Below, piece by piece: positions 1 through 10,100 of a stretch of 64,000 nt of DNA (position 1 is the first letter of the stretch; each line of letters starts with the position of its first letter). The notes beneath the pieces were generated by a model. It was not told where the DNA came from. It made no database searches and was given only the letters and a program-made list of their open reading frames with translations. The position numbers and the translations under genes are program-made. This stretch comes from Bacteroides sedimenti (GTDB lineage: Bacteria; Bacteroidota; Bacteroidia; Bacteroidales; Bacteroidaceae): NCBI RefSeq assembly GCF_040365225.1, contig NZ_AP028055.1:2356001-2420000 (forward strand), read 5' to 3'.

Positions 1-942
1 ATTGACTATATGCGCGATGTGTGGTACTCCTCTTCATACCTGCTAGACAGAAAACAGTCCATGAACGGTTGCGCCAAGGCTCGTTTCGAGAACTACAAAA
101 TGCAACCGCTGGAATTCGCCTTCAACAAGGAGTTCAAAGGCAAGTTCTCGCAATTCGGCATCTCGCCCGACCGCCGCACACCAAGCGGAATCAAGGCTGC
201 CATCATCCGTGAAAAGGGAACCAACGGTGAGCGCGAAATGGCTTACTCACTCTACCTGGCCGGATTCGATGTGAAAGATGTGGCCATGACCGACCTGATC
301 AGTGGCCGCGAAACGCTGGAAGACATCAACATGATTGTTTTCTGCGGAGGCTTCTCCAACTCAGACGTACTGGGTTCTGCCAAAGGATGGGCTGGAGGAA
401 TCCTGTTCAACGAAAAGGCAAAGGCCACCATCGACAAGTTCTATGCACGCAAGGACACCTTGAGCCTTGGTATTTGCAACGGCTGTCAGCTAATGATTGA
501 ACTGGGACTGATCAATCCAGAACACGAGAAAAAGGCGAAGATGCTGCACAATAACTCTCATAAGTTCGAATCTACATTTGTGGGTGTCACTATCCCAACA
601 AATCGCAGTGTCATGTTCGGTTCACTAAGCGGATCTAAACTGGGTATCTGGGTAGCTCATGGTGAAGGAAAATTCTCGCTGCCTTACGAAGAGGATAAGT
701 ATAATGTAGTAGCCACTTACTCTTATGACGAATATCCGGGCAATCCGAATGGTTCTGATTACAGCGTAGCCGCATTGGCATCTGAAGATGGCCGTCACCT
801 GGCAATGATGCCTCACTTGGAACGAGCAATTTTCCCTTGGCAGAATGCTTATTACCCCGCTGAAAGAATTAACAGTGACCAAATCACTCCGTGGATGGAA
901 GCTTTTGTTAATGCGCGTAAATGGGTTGAAGAACACAAATAA
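1..942 (+). CDS. purL: Phosphoribosylformylglycinamidine synthase, C-terminal part (cut by window edge)
   Basis: FGAR amidotransferase makes FGAM from FGAR, ATP and glutamine in purine synthesis. The reading frame is open at base 1 (IDYMRDVWY...), so the ATG at 10 is internal. 313 residues are visible of a protein that is usually about 1,200-1,300 long in the large single-chain form. The visible part is the end of the synthetase region followed by the class I glutamine amidotransferase domain, which releases ammonia for the synthetase. The nucleophile is Cys159 of the visible part, in GICNGCQ. The His272-Glu274 pair of the triad is in MPHLERA. The gene is followed by a strong hairpin and a non-coding gap, so it ends its transcription unit. 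The family assignment is secure; the N-terminal domains cannot be judged here. Confidence 0.95.
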   Translation: MDYMRDVWYSSSYLLDRKQSMNGCAKARFENYKMQPLEFAFNKEFKGKFSQFGISPDRRTPSGIKAAIIREKGTNGEREMAYSLYLAGFDVKDVAMTDLISGRETLEDINMIVFCGGFSNSDVLGSAKGWAGGILFNEKAKATIDKFYARKDTLSLGICNGCQLMIELGLINPEHEKKAKMLHNNSHKFESTFVGVTIPTNRSVMFGSLSGSKLGIWVAHGEGKFSLPYEEDKYNVVATYSYDEYPGNPNGSDYSVAALASEDGRHLAMMPHLERAIFPWQNAYYPAERINSDQITPWMEAFVNARKWVEEHK

Positions 943-1015
943 TAACACGTTGATTATAAGATTATTCAATTTTAAAGTCAACCTTAAAAGCTGAGTAATT
1001 AAAATTATTAATAAT

Positions 1016-1056
1016 GAGGAGGCTGGGTTCTAAATTCAATAGAACTTAGCCTCTTC
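1016..1056 (+). terminator. Hairpin terminator after purL
   Basis: Arms 1016-1032 and 1040-1056 form a 17-bp stem with three G-U pairs and a 7-nt loop. T-rich sequence follows. It lies 73 bp past the purL stop. Confidence 0.75.
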
Positions 1057-1429
1057 TGCTTTACTCTGACTATCTTTTTCTAGTCATAATCGAGATCTTG
1101 TCTTAATACTTTAATAAAGCGTTAATCCAACTTTTTATATCCGGGATTATTCTTATCGATAAAGATATTTAGAATCTAAAATCATATTCCGATATTTCTT
1201 TTTGCAGAAAAATAAAAGTATTGCAAACTATCTGACTAGAATATTTAATGGGAGAATTCACATATTGATTATCAACAAAATAACCATCATCCAGTTACCG
1301 GAAATAATGGAAGCAATATTTCTAAATTCCATTTAAGAAGACTTTTTTCACAATTTTTAGTCTTTTTCCTTTGAATTCTCTTTTTTTTTATTGATTTTTT
1401 GTGTAATACGCTACATAAAATCTCTTATT
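1057..1429. other. Non-coding AT-rich gap upstream of the hybrid sensor gene
   Basis: No credible ORF or RNA gene is seen. A weak -7-like box TTCCTTTG lies at 1366-1373 (one mismatch to TAnnTTTG), with TTTT 19 bp upstream. It is a plausible promoter for the downstream regulator. Confidence 0.4.
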
Positions 1430-4400
1430 ATGAGAAATGTACTGTTCATTATTTCCCTCATATTAAGTACTCTCAGCTTTTCACAAACATATAAATCTAT
1501 AGGTGTGGAAGATGGGTTAAGCAACAGACGTGTATACAACATCCATAAAGATAAAAAAGGATATATGTGGTTTCTCACGCAAGAAGGCATAGATCGTTAC
1601 GATGGAACACGTTTTAAACATTATGAATTAAAAATAAACAGTAAAAAGATAAATTCCTTTTCAGATATAAATTTCCTTCTTATAGATAAAAACAAGGAAC
1701 TTTGGGAAATAGACAAAAGCGGAAACATTTTCAGATACAACTTAAATACAGATAGCTATCAACTGGAATTTCAACTTAAAATAAAGGAGCCTGTCGTTTA
1801 CTCATACATTGACCACAATGACAATATATGGTTATGCACTCCTCAAAACCAGTATCTATATAATACCAAATCCAAGAAAAAGGTTCAACTAAGAAATTCT
1901 AATAAGCAATCAATCAATTGCATTGTTCAAACGAACAGTAATGTATATTATATAGGAACAAACAATGGCATTTATGAAGCACGACTTCAGAATAGTACTC
2001 TTGAAAGAATTCCTCAAAAAGATCTGGATAATATTTCAGGAAAAATTGATGAGATATATTACCATGTAGATAATAGAAAATTGTTCTTCACAATTTTTCA
2101 AGAAGGACTTTATGTTTATGATATCCCTCAAAAGCAGCTTAAGCAGATCGGGAACAATTTCAACGATCTCAACATACTGATGAGAAGATACAATAAAAAA
2201 GAGATCCTGATTGCAACCAGCGGATTGGGGGTATACAAAATGAACACAGACAGCTATCAGCTATCTCCTTTCATCGTAGCTGATTACGATAAGCTTAATA
2301 CACTAAATGGAAATGTAATTAACGACATATATGTTGACGATGAACAACGCATCTGGCTGTCAAACTATCCAATAGGCATAACCATTCTGTACAACCGATT
2401 CCCTCAGTACACCTGGTACAGGCATGCATTCAACAGCTATAATTCTCTGGCATGCAATCAGGTAAACGGCATAATCGAAGACAGCGATGGTGATTTGTGG
2501 TTCGCAACACACAACGGAATTAGCCTTTACTATACCAAAAGAAACAAATGGGCTCAATTTTTCACAGAGACTGCTTCCAACTCATCAAGTAAAAAAAGCA
2601 ATGCGTTTCTATCAATTTGTGAAATAACTCCAGGAGTTGTCTGGGCAAGTGGATACAAATCCGGGATCAACCAAATAAACAAACGAAACGGAAAAACAGA
2701 ATATTTTAGTCCATCTGATTATACAAAACTACATTTGTCACCGGATAAATACTTGCTTTCAATAACTAAAGATAAAAGCGGAAAGATATGGATGGGGGGA
2801 TCTTACAACCTAATGAGACTGAACCCACAGAAGAATGACATTAGAGTCTATTCAGGAATCAGTGGGATAAAAATAATCCTTGAAAAAAACTCAGAAGAGA
2901 TGTGGATTGGTTGTACCAACGGACTTTACTTGTTAAATATAAAGAGTGGAAAAATAAAAAAAATAACAATGCCTCAGGGAGCTGTTCATATCTACTCACT
3001 ATACTTGGAGAAAGGGTTCTTATATATAGGAACTTGTGGTCAAGGTCTGATGGTTTATAATGAAAAACTAAACAACTTTATTATTTACAACAAGAACAAT
3101 AGTGCACTGATATCTAATAACATATATACAATTCTAACCGACCGGAAAGGAACTTTATTTTTGGGAACTGAAAATGGAATTTCACGATTTGACATCTTCA
3201 GGAAAAAGTTTCAGAACTGGACTAAAGAGGAAGGACTGGCAGCAAATCATTTCAATTCATCTTCAGGAACTTATTTGAAAGACGGAAATTTCATATTAGG
3301 CAGTACAGAAGGTGCAGTAAAATTTAGCGAAAAAACAAACCTTCCATATACTTATTCTTCAAAATTAGTATTCAACGATTTCCAACTGTTCTACAAAACT
3401 GTTTCGGCAGAAGATCCGGAATCTCCACTAAAACAGAACATAGATGAAGCAAAAGAGATAGAGCTCAATTATAATCAGAATATCTTTGCAATTCAGTTGG
3501 CCTCCATAAACTACGACTATCCATCCAAGATATTATATTCCTGGAAGTTAGAAGGTTTTTACAACGAATGGAGTAAACCAAGTCATGATAATATCATTCG
3601 TTATACGAACCTTAACCCTGGGAAATACAAACTTCGGGTCAGATCTATTTCAGAAGAAACGCTGAAAGTACTTGAAGAAAGAAATATTGATATCGTGATT
3701 AGTCCTCCCTTCTGGGGAACTATCTGGGCAATCCTGCTTTACATCGTTGTATTAGCATTGATTATCTGGGATTTTTTACGCCATTACAATATGAACAAAG
3801 ATAAAAAAGTTTCAAACGACAAAATTAATTTTTTCATCAATACAGCCCATGATATTCGAACTCCTCTTTCATTGATCAAAGCACCATTAGACGAATTAAG
3901 CGAAAATGAGAAGCTATCGCAGGAAGGAAAGCAAAATCTGGAAACAGCAATACGTAACACAAACTCTTTATTAAGGTTAATCACAAATTTGATAGATTTT
4001 GAAAGAGCTGAAACTTATTCAAACAGTTTACACGTAGGTGAATATGAGCTATTTACTTTTATAGATGAAATACTGAAAGCATTTCAAACTTATACAACAT
4101 CAAGAAGTATAAGTCTGACTTACGATAGCAATTTCCGCTTTTTGAATGTTTGGTTTGATAAGGATAAAATGGAATCTATTCTCAAGAATCTCTTATCGAA
4201 TGCTATTAAGTACACTCCTGATGGCGGGACTGTGAAAGTTACAGCATTCAGTTATATTGATTATTGGGGTTTTGAAGTGACCGATAGTGGAATAGGAATC
4301 CCAGAAAATGAACAGAAAAGACTATTCAAACTCTATGTTAGGGGAAGCAATGCTATTAATTCAAAAATTACCGGAAGTGGCATTGGGCTTTTGCTGGTTC

Positions 4401-5386
4401 GTAAGCTTGTTAAATTACATAGTGGTTCTATTAGTTTGAAAAGTAAGCCAGATTTTGGTTCTTCATTCAGAATTACATTTCCACAGGGTAATAAACATTT
4501 TAAAACCACCGAGCTGAAATGGATTCACAAAAAAGAAGCAGAGAAAGTGGAATACTTGTTTGAAAACTTTAAGACCAAAGCTGCCGAAATCCTACCTCCT
4601 TCAATACACTCCAATCTGAATGAAGATGCCCCCCGCATCTTGATCGTGGAGGATAATGATGATATGCGGACTTATCTGCAGCGTACTTTGTATGAGACGT
4701 ATTATGTTCTATTGGCAAGCGACGGACAGGAAGGATGGGAAATTGTGCAAAACATAAAGCCTGATCTGGTTATATCAGATATTATGATGTCTAATATAAA
4801 TGGAGATGAATTATGTACAATGATTAAAAGTAATATTGATACCTCACATATTCCTGTAATTCTCCTGACTGCCCTGAATGATAAGAGCAATATTATTAAA
4901 GGTCTTAAAACTGGAGCTGACGACTATATAACTAAGCCATTTGATATATCAATATTAAAAGCTACTATAAATACAATCCTCACTAATAGATCTGTTCTGA
5001 AAAATCGTTTTGCCCAATTAGACATTAAAAACAATGATGAATACATAGATAGTGCGTCAGAGCTAGATCGTGAATTCATGCATAAAGTAAAAGATATTAT
5101 TGAAAAAAACCTGCAAGATTCAAACTTTACAGTAGATATATTATGCAGCGCTCTCAATATGAGTCGATCTAGTTTTTATAATAAAATAAAAGCACTTACC
5201 GACCAGGCTCCAGCTGATTTCATTCGTGTTATACGTTTAAATCGTGCTGCTGAGTTATTAAAAAGTAAGAGATATAATATTACTGAAGTTGCAGATAAAA
5301 CAGGATTTAATGATGCTAAATATTTTAGAGAAGTATTCAAGAAGCACTATAATATAAGCCCCAGCAAATATATGAATGAGAAATAA
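1430..5386 (+). CDS. Hybrid two-component system regulator (periplasmic propeller sensor, kinase, receiver, AraC output)
   Basis: This is a one-protein sensor-kinase-regulator (HTCS). I chose the ATG at 1430 (1318 aa) over the TTG at 1391 because it begins a clean signal sequence (MRNVLFIISLILSTLSFSQ). Domain order: a periplasmic region of Reg_prop-type beta-propeller repeats (about 25-650), a Y_Y_Y domain (about 680-755), a transmembrane helix (about 760-783), a histidine kinase with phospho-His near 807 in NTAHDIRTPLSL and an ATPase domain, a receiver domain from about 1069 with phospho-Asp near 1116 (VISDIMM), and a C-terminal AraC-type helix-turn-helix (about 1227-1318). Family members usually sense oligosaccharides and control a nearby polysaccharide utilisation locus. 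No susC/susD homologue lies within this window. The nearest candidate target is the convergent GHL10 gene. Its ligand is unknown. Confidence 0.95.
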   Translation: MRNVLFIISLILSTLSFSQTYKSIGVEDGLSNRRVYNIHKDKKGYMWFLTQEGIDRYDGTRFKHYELKINSKKINSFSDINFLLIDKNKELWEIDKSGNIFRYNLNTDSYQLEFQLKIKEPVVYSYIDHNDNIWLCTPQNQYLYNTKSKKKVQLRNSNKQSINCIVQTNSNVYYIGTNNGIYEARLQNSTLERIPQKDLDNISGKIDEIYYHVDNRKLFFTIFQEGLYVYDIPQKQLKQIGNNFNDLNILMRRYNKKEILIATSGLGVYKMNTDSYQLSPFIVADYDKLNTLNGNVINDIYVDDEQRIWLSNYPIGITILYNRFPQYTWYRHAFNSYNSLACNQVNGIIEDSDGDLWFATHNGISLYYTKRNKWAQFFTETASNSSSKKSNAFLSICEITPGVVWASGYKSGINQINKRNGKTEYFSPSDYTKLHLSPDKYLLSITKDKSGKIWMGGSYNLMRLNPQKNDIRVYSGISGIKIILEKNSEEMWIGCTNGLYLLNIKSGKIKKITMPQGAVHIYSLYLEKGFLYIGTCGQGLMVYNEKLNNFIIYNKNNSALISNNIYTILTDRKGTLFLGTENGISRFDIFRKKFQNWTKEEGLAANHFNSSSGTYLKDGNFILGSTEGAVKFSEKTNLPYTYSSKLVFNDFQLFYKTVSAEDPESPLKQNIDEAKEIELNYNQNIFAIQLASINYDYPSKILYSWKLEGFYNEWSKPSHDNIIRYTNLNPGKYKLRVRSISEETLKVLEERNIDIVISPPFWGTIWAILLYIVVLALIIWDFLRHYNMNKDKKVSNDKINFFINTAHDIRTPLSLIKAPLDELSENEKLSQEGKQNLETAIRNTNSLLRLITNLIDFERAETYSNSLHVGEYELFTFIDEILKAFQTYTTSRSISLTYDSNFRFLNVWFDKDKMESILKNLLSNAIKYTPDGGTVKVTAFSYIDYWGFEVTDSGIGIPENEQKRLFKLYVRGSNAINSKITGSGIGLLLVRKLVKLHSGSISLKSKPDFGSSFRITFPQGNKHFKTTELKWIHKKEAEKVEYLFENFKTKAAEILPPSIHSNLNEDAPRILIVEDNDDMRTYLQRTLYETYYVLLASDGQEGWEIVQNIKPDLVISDIMMSNINGDELCTMIKSNIDTSHIPVILLTALNDKSNIIKGLKTGADDYITKPFDISILKATINTILTNRSVLKNRFAQLDIKNNDEYIDSASELDREFMHKVKDIIEKNLQDSNFTVDILCSALNMSRSSFYNKIKALTDQAPADFIRVIRLNRAAELLKSKRYNITEVADKTGFNDAKYFREVFKKHYNISPSKYMNEK

Positions 5387-5460
5387 AAAGAAGATTCCTT
5401 CTCAGGGTGATTAAATTATTATAAAAACTGCTTGGTATAATAACATCATTTAAAGGATAA

Positions 5461-5509
5461 AAAAATGCTAAAAATATGCATCTGACTTATGCACATTTTC
5501 AGCATTTTT
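5461..5509. terminator. Bidirectional hairpin between convergent genes
   Basis: Arms 5461-5481 and 5489-5509 pair at 19 of 21 positions around a 7-nt loop. The A-rich and T-rich outer ends allow termination on both strands, for the HTCS gene and the GHL10 gene. Confidence 0.7.
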
Positions 5510-5531
5510 AGAAAAGCATAAAATAAATCGA

Positions 5532-7043
5532 TTATAACTTTATTTTCTTACTTTCCATTTTAGATTCGTTTTGAAGTCTGTCCAAAGCAGTTACTACATA
5601 CCGGTATTTTACTTTACCTAAATCGTAAGGAAGTTTATAAAAACAATCTCGTGTTATAGTTACTATCTTGGAAGGATCTTCAAGATTTATTTTTTCTTTA
5701 TTTTCAAATCTGTAAACGCAATATATCGCAGCTTTATCCATCTCTTCAGTAGCTTTTGGTTCTCTCCAAGTTAAAAGATATCCTTCTGCTGTCCATTTGG
5801 CTTTCAGTTTACGAACAGATTTTGGCGCTTTATCATCTATAAAACTAAATTTAGGTTGAAGAGCCGGATAAGATTGATAGTTCTTCTTCAGGACAGTTAA
5901 AAAATTACCTGGATCACCTAACAATGCTTTTCCACTCCAAAAGCAGTTACCGGACACATTAGGAGTTGTACGTGACAGCTGCATTTTTCTTGGTATCTGA
6001 CTGATATTGGGATTATTCAAATCTGCAAACTTTACTGTACGTTCCACATCCTGCCCTATAAAGAATGGTCGGTCATACGAATATGCAGCCCACCAATTAA
6101 CCAAAGTCTCATGATCTGCAGCTTTATTTCCTATTTCCCAATATATCTGAGGAATATTATAATCTACCCATCCGTTTCGAATCCATAAAAGTACATCAGC
6201 GTACAATTGGTCATAATTTTGAAGGCCATTTGTTTCACTGCCGATACCATCAGGAGTGTTCTTTTTATTACGATAAATTCCAAACGGGGAGACTCCAAAC
6301 TTCACCCAAGGCTTTGTTTCACGAATAGTTTCATGCAATTCACGAATCAATGAATTTACATTACTACGACGCCAATTATCCTTCTGTCCTACAAAGCCAT
6401 CAGGTACTCCATATTTCTGAAAAGCTTCTTCATCGGGAAATTCCTTGCCTGCAATGGGATATGGATAAAAATAGTCATCCATATGAATAGCATCTACATC
6501 GTATCGAGAAACAATATCTTTAATCACTTTATTTATAAACTCACGACTTTGAGGCATGCCCGGATTAAAATAGCGTTGATTTCCATATTCTACAAACCAC
6601 TCTGGATGTTGATAATAAATATGAGTAGGAGCCAATTTACTTTTGATATTCAGTTGTACTCTATACGGATTAACCCACGCATGGAATTCCATACATCTTT
6701 TATGACATTCTTCGATTACAAATGCCATCGGGTCCCAACCACCTTCTGGAGCTACTCCTTGGGTTCCTGTAAGAAAACGACTCCAAGGTTCCAACTTTGA
6801 AGAATAGAATGCATCTGCCTCAGGACGTACCTGAAATAAAATAGCATTTATACCAGCTTCATGAAATTCATTGAGCTGACTAATCAGATAGGTTTTAAAC
6901 TCTTGCGGTGATTTCCCGGTATAATCCCCATTAAGGGTATGTATCCAAACTCCCCGAAATTCGCGTTTTGGGATAGTATGGGCAGTTGAAAAAAGAGAAT
7001 AGCCAACCATCAAAAGGGTTGCTAAAAGAGCCTTGATTTTCAT
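5532..7043 (-). CDS. Secreted GHL10-family (DUF187) glycosyl hydrolase-like protein, first copy
   Basis: A 503-aa protein with a Sec signal peptide (cleavage near residue 21, STAH). Residues of about 28-370 form a (beta/alpha)8-type GHL10 domain: REFRGVWIHTL near the start, GINAILFQVRPEADAFY, ECHKRCMEFHAWVNPY, and DAIHMDDYFYPYP with the acidic residues expected near an active site. Residues from about 405 to the end look like a fibronectin type III-like module. The family includes E. coli DigH (YddW), which cuts peptidoglycan strands lacking stem peptides; a similar role in the periplasm is an inference. The gene is convergent with the HTCS gene and divergent from uvrA, and has its own promoter. 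A paralogue lies 4 kb away. No lipobox is seen. Substrate is uncertain. Confidence 0.85.
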   Translation of the reverse strand: MKIKALLATLLMVGYSLFSTAHTIPKREFRGVWIHTLNGDYTGKSPQEFKTYLISQLNEFHEAGINAILFQVRPEADAFYSSKLEPWSRFLTGTQGVAPEGGWDPMAFVIEECHKRCMEFHAWVNPYRVQLNIKSKLAPTHIYYQHPEWFVEYGNQRYFNPGMPQSREFINKVIKDIVSRYDVDAIHMDDYFYPYPIAGKEFPDEEAFQKYGVPDGFVGQKDNWRRSNVNSLIRELHETIRETKPWVKFGVSPFGIYRNKKNTPDGIGSETNGLQNYDQLYADVLLWIRNGWVDYNIPQIYWEIGNKAADHETLVNWWAAYSYDRPFFIGQDVERTVKFADLNNPNISQIPRKMQLSRTTPNVSGNCFWSGKALLGDPGNFLTVLKKNYQSYPALQPKFSFIDDKAPKSVRKLKAKWTAEGYLLTWREPKATEEMDKAAIYCVYRFENKEKINLEDPSKIVTITRDCFYKLPYDLGKVKYRYVVTALDRLQNESKMESKKIKL

Positions 7044-7071
7044 TTCTGTAGTTTTGCAATGTTAATATTCA

Positions 7072-7102
7072 CAAAGATATATATTTATTTTAAAATACCA
7101 AG
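7072..7102 (-). promoter_or_regulatory. Promoter of the first GHL10 gene
   Basis: On the minus strand the -7 box is TATCTTTG (plus-strand CAAAGATA, 7072-7079). CTTG (plus-strand CAAG, 7099-7102) lies 19 bp upstream. The match to TTTG-N19-TAnnTTTG is good. Confidence 0.65.
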
Positions 7103-7154
7103 TTGGTCACATTCTTAATAAATTGTATATATCTATATTCAAATGAGTTGTTCT

Positions 7155-7185
7155 TTTGTACTCTACCTTTTTTTGTTTAATTTTG
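7155..7185 (+). promoter_or_regulatory. Promoter of uvrA
   Basis: TTTG at 7155-7158, a 19-bp spacer, then TAATTTTG at 7178-7185: a full match to the Bacteroides consensus, 22 bp before the uvrA start codon. Confidence 0.75.
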
Positions 7186-7207
7186 CAAGTTATTTGAAAA
7201 TCAGCCT

Positions 7208-9988
7208 ATGTCTCAAGAAAAATATATTTCTATTAAAGGAGCCCGCGTAAATAACCTGAAAAATATTGACGTAGAAATTCCACGGAACAAACTAGTTGTT
7301 ATTACCGGCCTCTCCGGGTCAGGGAAATCTTCCTTAGCCTTTGACACTCTATATGCCGAGGGTCAGCGTCGTTATGTAGAAAGTCTTAGCAGTTATGCAA
7401 GGCAATTTTTAGGAAGAATGACAAAACCGGAATGCGATTTCATTAAGGGAATCCCTCCTGCAATTGCAATTGAGCAGAAAGTAAACAGTCGCAATCCTCG
7501 TTCTACAGTTGGTACTTCGACAGAAATATACGAATATCTTCGATTACTCTATGCAAGGATTGGTAAAACCTATTCTCCAGTATCAGGAATTCTTGTTAAG
7601 AAACATGAGACAGAGGACATAGTCAACTGCATGCTTTCATACCCGGAAGGCACCCGATACGCCATTCTTACTCCCATTCTTTTAAGGGATGGAAGAGATT
7701 TAAAAGAACAGCTCAGCATTGATCTGAAACAAGGGTTTAATCGTGTAGAAGTAAACGGAGAGACAATGCGTATTGAAGAACTGCTTGCAAAAGAGGATTT
7801 GCAATATGAATCTGAAATACTTTTGCTTATTGACCGGATGGTGTGTGACAGTTCAAAAGACAGCATAAGCCGACTGACAGATTCTGCCGAAACAGCTTAT
7901 TATGAAGGTGACGGAAACTGCTTGGTACGTTTTTATCTGGAAGATGGTCCCATTATGCATACTTTCAGTAAGAAATTTGAAGCAGATGGAATTGTTTTCG
8001 ACGAACCAACTGACCACATGTTCAGCTTCAATTCTCCGATTGGCGCTTGTCCCAAATGTGAAGGTTTTGGGAAGGTGATTGGTATTGACGAGAGCTTGGT
8101 GGTTCCCAATCGTTCACTTAGTATATATGATGGAGCAGTTGTTTGCTGGCGTGGAGAGAAAATGGGAGAGTGGAAAGATGAATTTATCCGCTCTGCCTCT
8201 GAATATAATTTTCCTATTTTCACTCCTTATTATGACCTAACCGAAAAGCAAAAAGAGCTCCTATGGAAAGGGAACAAAGAAGTAAAAGGGATCAACGATT
8301 TTTTTCGAATGCTGGAAGAAAATCAATATAAAATCCAATACCGAGTAATGCTGGCTCGTTATCGTGGAAAAACGACATGTCCAGAATGTAATGGAACAAG
8401 ATTAAAGAAAGAAGCCGGATATGTGAAGATAGGACAACATTCTATTTCTGAACTTGTGGATTTACCAATTCATGAATTAAAAAAATTCTTCGACAATCTG
8501 TCACTCGATAAGCACGAAGTTGCCATAGCCAAACGAATTCTTACAGAAATCAACAATCGTATAAACTTCCTCATGGATGTAGGTCTGGGTTATCTAACTC
8601 TCAATCGGTTAAGCAATTCTCTCTCAGGAGGAGAGAGCCAACGCATCAATCTGGCAACATCACTGGGTAGCAGCCTAGTAGGCTCACTCTATATTCTAGA
8701 CGAACCAAGCATCGGCCTACACTCTCGTGATACTGATCGGTTAATTAAAGTGCTTCGGCAACTACAAAAATTAGGAAACACAGTTGTAGTTGTAGAACAC
8801 GATGAAGAGATTATACGTACAGCAGATTATATCATTGATGTTGGTCCTCAAGCTGGCAGATTAGGTGGAGAAATAGTGTACCATGGCGACATGAAGAACC
8901 TGAAAAAAGGAAGCAACAGCTATACTGTAAAATATCTACTTGGAGAAGAAATTATTGAACCTCCCAAACATCACCGTCCTTGGAACAACTACATTGAGAT
9001 TTTGGGAGCACGAGAAAATAATTTAAAAGGGATTAATGTACGATTCCCGCTGAATGTGATGACTGTTGTTACAGGAGTTAGTGGCTCAGGGAAATCAACT
9101 TTAGTCAGAGACATATTTTATAGAGCTCTGAAAAGAGAATATAGTGAAACAAGTGAGCGTCCGGGTGAATTCGCTTCTTTAGGTGGAGATGTCGGAATGG
9201 TAAAAAACATTGAATTTGTTGATCAAAACCCTATTGGAAAATCTTCTCGTTCAAATCCGGTGACTTACATTAAAGCATATGATGAAATAAGAAAGCTATG
9301 GGCAGAACAACCTCTATCAAAATTGATGGGATACGGAGCCTCCTACTTTTCTTTTAATATGGAGGGCGGCAGATGTGAAGAATGTAAAGGGGACGGAACC
9401 ATTACGGTTGAAATGCAGTTTATGGCTGACTTAGTGTTGGAGTGTGAAAGTTGTCATGGAAAACGTTTCAAGAAAGAAACTTTGGAAGTTAAATTTAAAG
9501 ACAAGAATATATACGATGTTCTTGAAATGACAGTTGAACAGGCCATTGAATTCTTTGAAGAAAACGGCCAAAAGAAAATTGTAAAAAAGCTTAAACCGCT
9601 TAAAGAAGTCGGGTTAGGATATATTAAGTTGGGGCAAACATCTTCTACCCTTTCCGGTGGAGAGAATCAACGGGTTAAATTGGCTTATTTTCTGAGTCAG
9701 GAGAAGGCTGAACCCACAATTTTCATTTTTGATGAACCAACAACAGGTCTTCACTTTCATGATATCAAGAAATTGCTGGAAGCATTTGATGCCTTAATTA
9801 CAAGAGGACATACGGTAGTAATTATTGAACATAACATGGATGTTATTAAATGTGCCGATTACATCATAGACTTAGGACCCGAAGGTGGAAATTTGGGAGG
9901 CAATCTGGTGTGTTGTGGTACTCCTGAGGAGGTCTCTAAATGTGCGGCATCTTATACTGGACAATTTTTAAGAGAAAAACTTTCATAA
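7208..9988 (+). CDS. uvrA: Excinuclease ABC subunit A
   Basis: UvrA is the DNA-damage sensor of nucleotide excision repair; as a dimer it loads UvrB. At 926 aa it is close to the usual 940. It has two ABC modules. The first has Walker A GLSGSGKSS (about 35-43), first zinc-site cysteines near 280 (CPKC) and 390 (CPEC), and signature LSGGESQR near 472. The second has Walker A GVSGSGKST near 623, a zinc finger (CEEC near 721, CESC near 745), and signature LSGGENQR near 815. The motif NPRSTVGTSTEIYEYLRLL is typical of the family. Many Bacteroides carry more than one UvrA, so this could be the main protein or a second paralogue; both zinc sites are present, which fits full function. It is transcribed alone from its own promoter and followed by a hairpin. 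Confidence 0.95.
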   Translation: MSQEKYISIKGARVNNLKNIDVEIPRNKLVVITGLSGSGKSSLAFDTLYAEGQRRYVESLSSYARQFLGRMTKPECDFIKGIPPAIAIEQKVNSRNPRSTVGTSTEIYEYLRLLYARIGKTYSPVSGILVKKHETEDIVNCMLSYPEGTRYAILTPILLRDGRDLKEQLSIDLKQGFNRVEVNGETMRIEELLAKEDLQYESEILLLIDRMVCDSSKDSISRLTDSAETAYYEGDGNCLVRFYLEDGPIMHTFSKKFEADGIVFDEPTDHMFSFNSPIGACPKCEGFGKVIGIDESLVVPNRSLSIYDGAVVCWRGEKMGEWKDEFIRSASEYNFPIFTPYYDLTEKQKELLWKGNKEVKGINDFFRMLEENQYKIQYRVMLARYRGKTTCPECNGTRLKKEAGYVKIGQHSISELVDLPIHELKKFFDNLSLDKHEVAIAKRILTEINNRINFLMDVGLGYLTLNRLSNSLSGGESQRINLATSLGSSLVGSLYILDEPSIGLHSRDTDRLIKVLRQLQKLGNTVVVVEHDEEIIRTADYIIDVGPQAGRLGGEIVYHGDMKNLKKGSNSYTVKYLLGEEIIEPPKHHRPWNNYIEILGARENNLKGINVRFPLNVMTVVTGVSGSGKSTLVRDIFYRALKREYSETSERPGEFASLGGDVGMVKNIEFVDQNPIGKSSRSNPVTYIKAYDEIRKLWAEQPLSKLMGYGASYFSFNMEGGRCEECKGDGTITVEMQFMADLVLECESCHGKRFKKETLEVKFKDKNIYDVLEMTVEQAIEFFEENGQKKIVKKLKPLKEVGLGYIKLGQTSSTLSGGENQRVKLAYFLSQEKAEPTIFIFDEPTTGLHFHDIKKLLEAFDALITRGHTVVIIEHNMDVIKCADYIIDLGPEGGNLGGNLVCCGTPEEVSKCAASYTGQFLREKLS

Positions 9989-10006
9989 GCAAAACCCCCT
10001 AAAATA

Positions 10007-10052
10007 AAATGGTGAGATAAGTAACAGTAGAATATTATTTATCTCACCATTT
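10007..10052. terminator. Hairpin between uvrA and the convergent barrel gene
   Basis: 14-bp perfect arms (10007-10020 and 10039-10052) around an 18-nt loop. The position between two converging genes suggests termination on both strands. Confidence 0.6.
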
Positions 10053-10100
10053 ATGTTATTATTTAAACAAATCGTGAAGGCTATTACTGGTCAGATCTAT

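Noticed and set aside
1391..1429. Longer N-terminus of the hybrid regulator from a TTG codon
   Set aside because: It would place 13 residues before a clean signal peptide; the ATG at 1430 is better.
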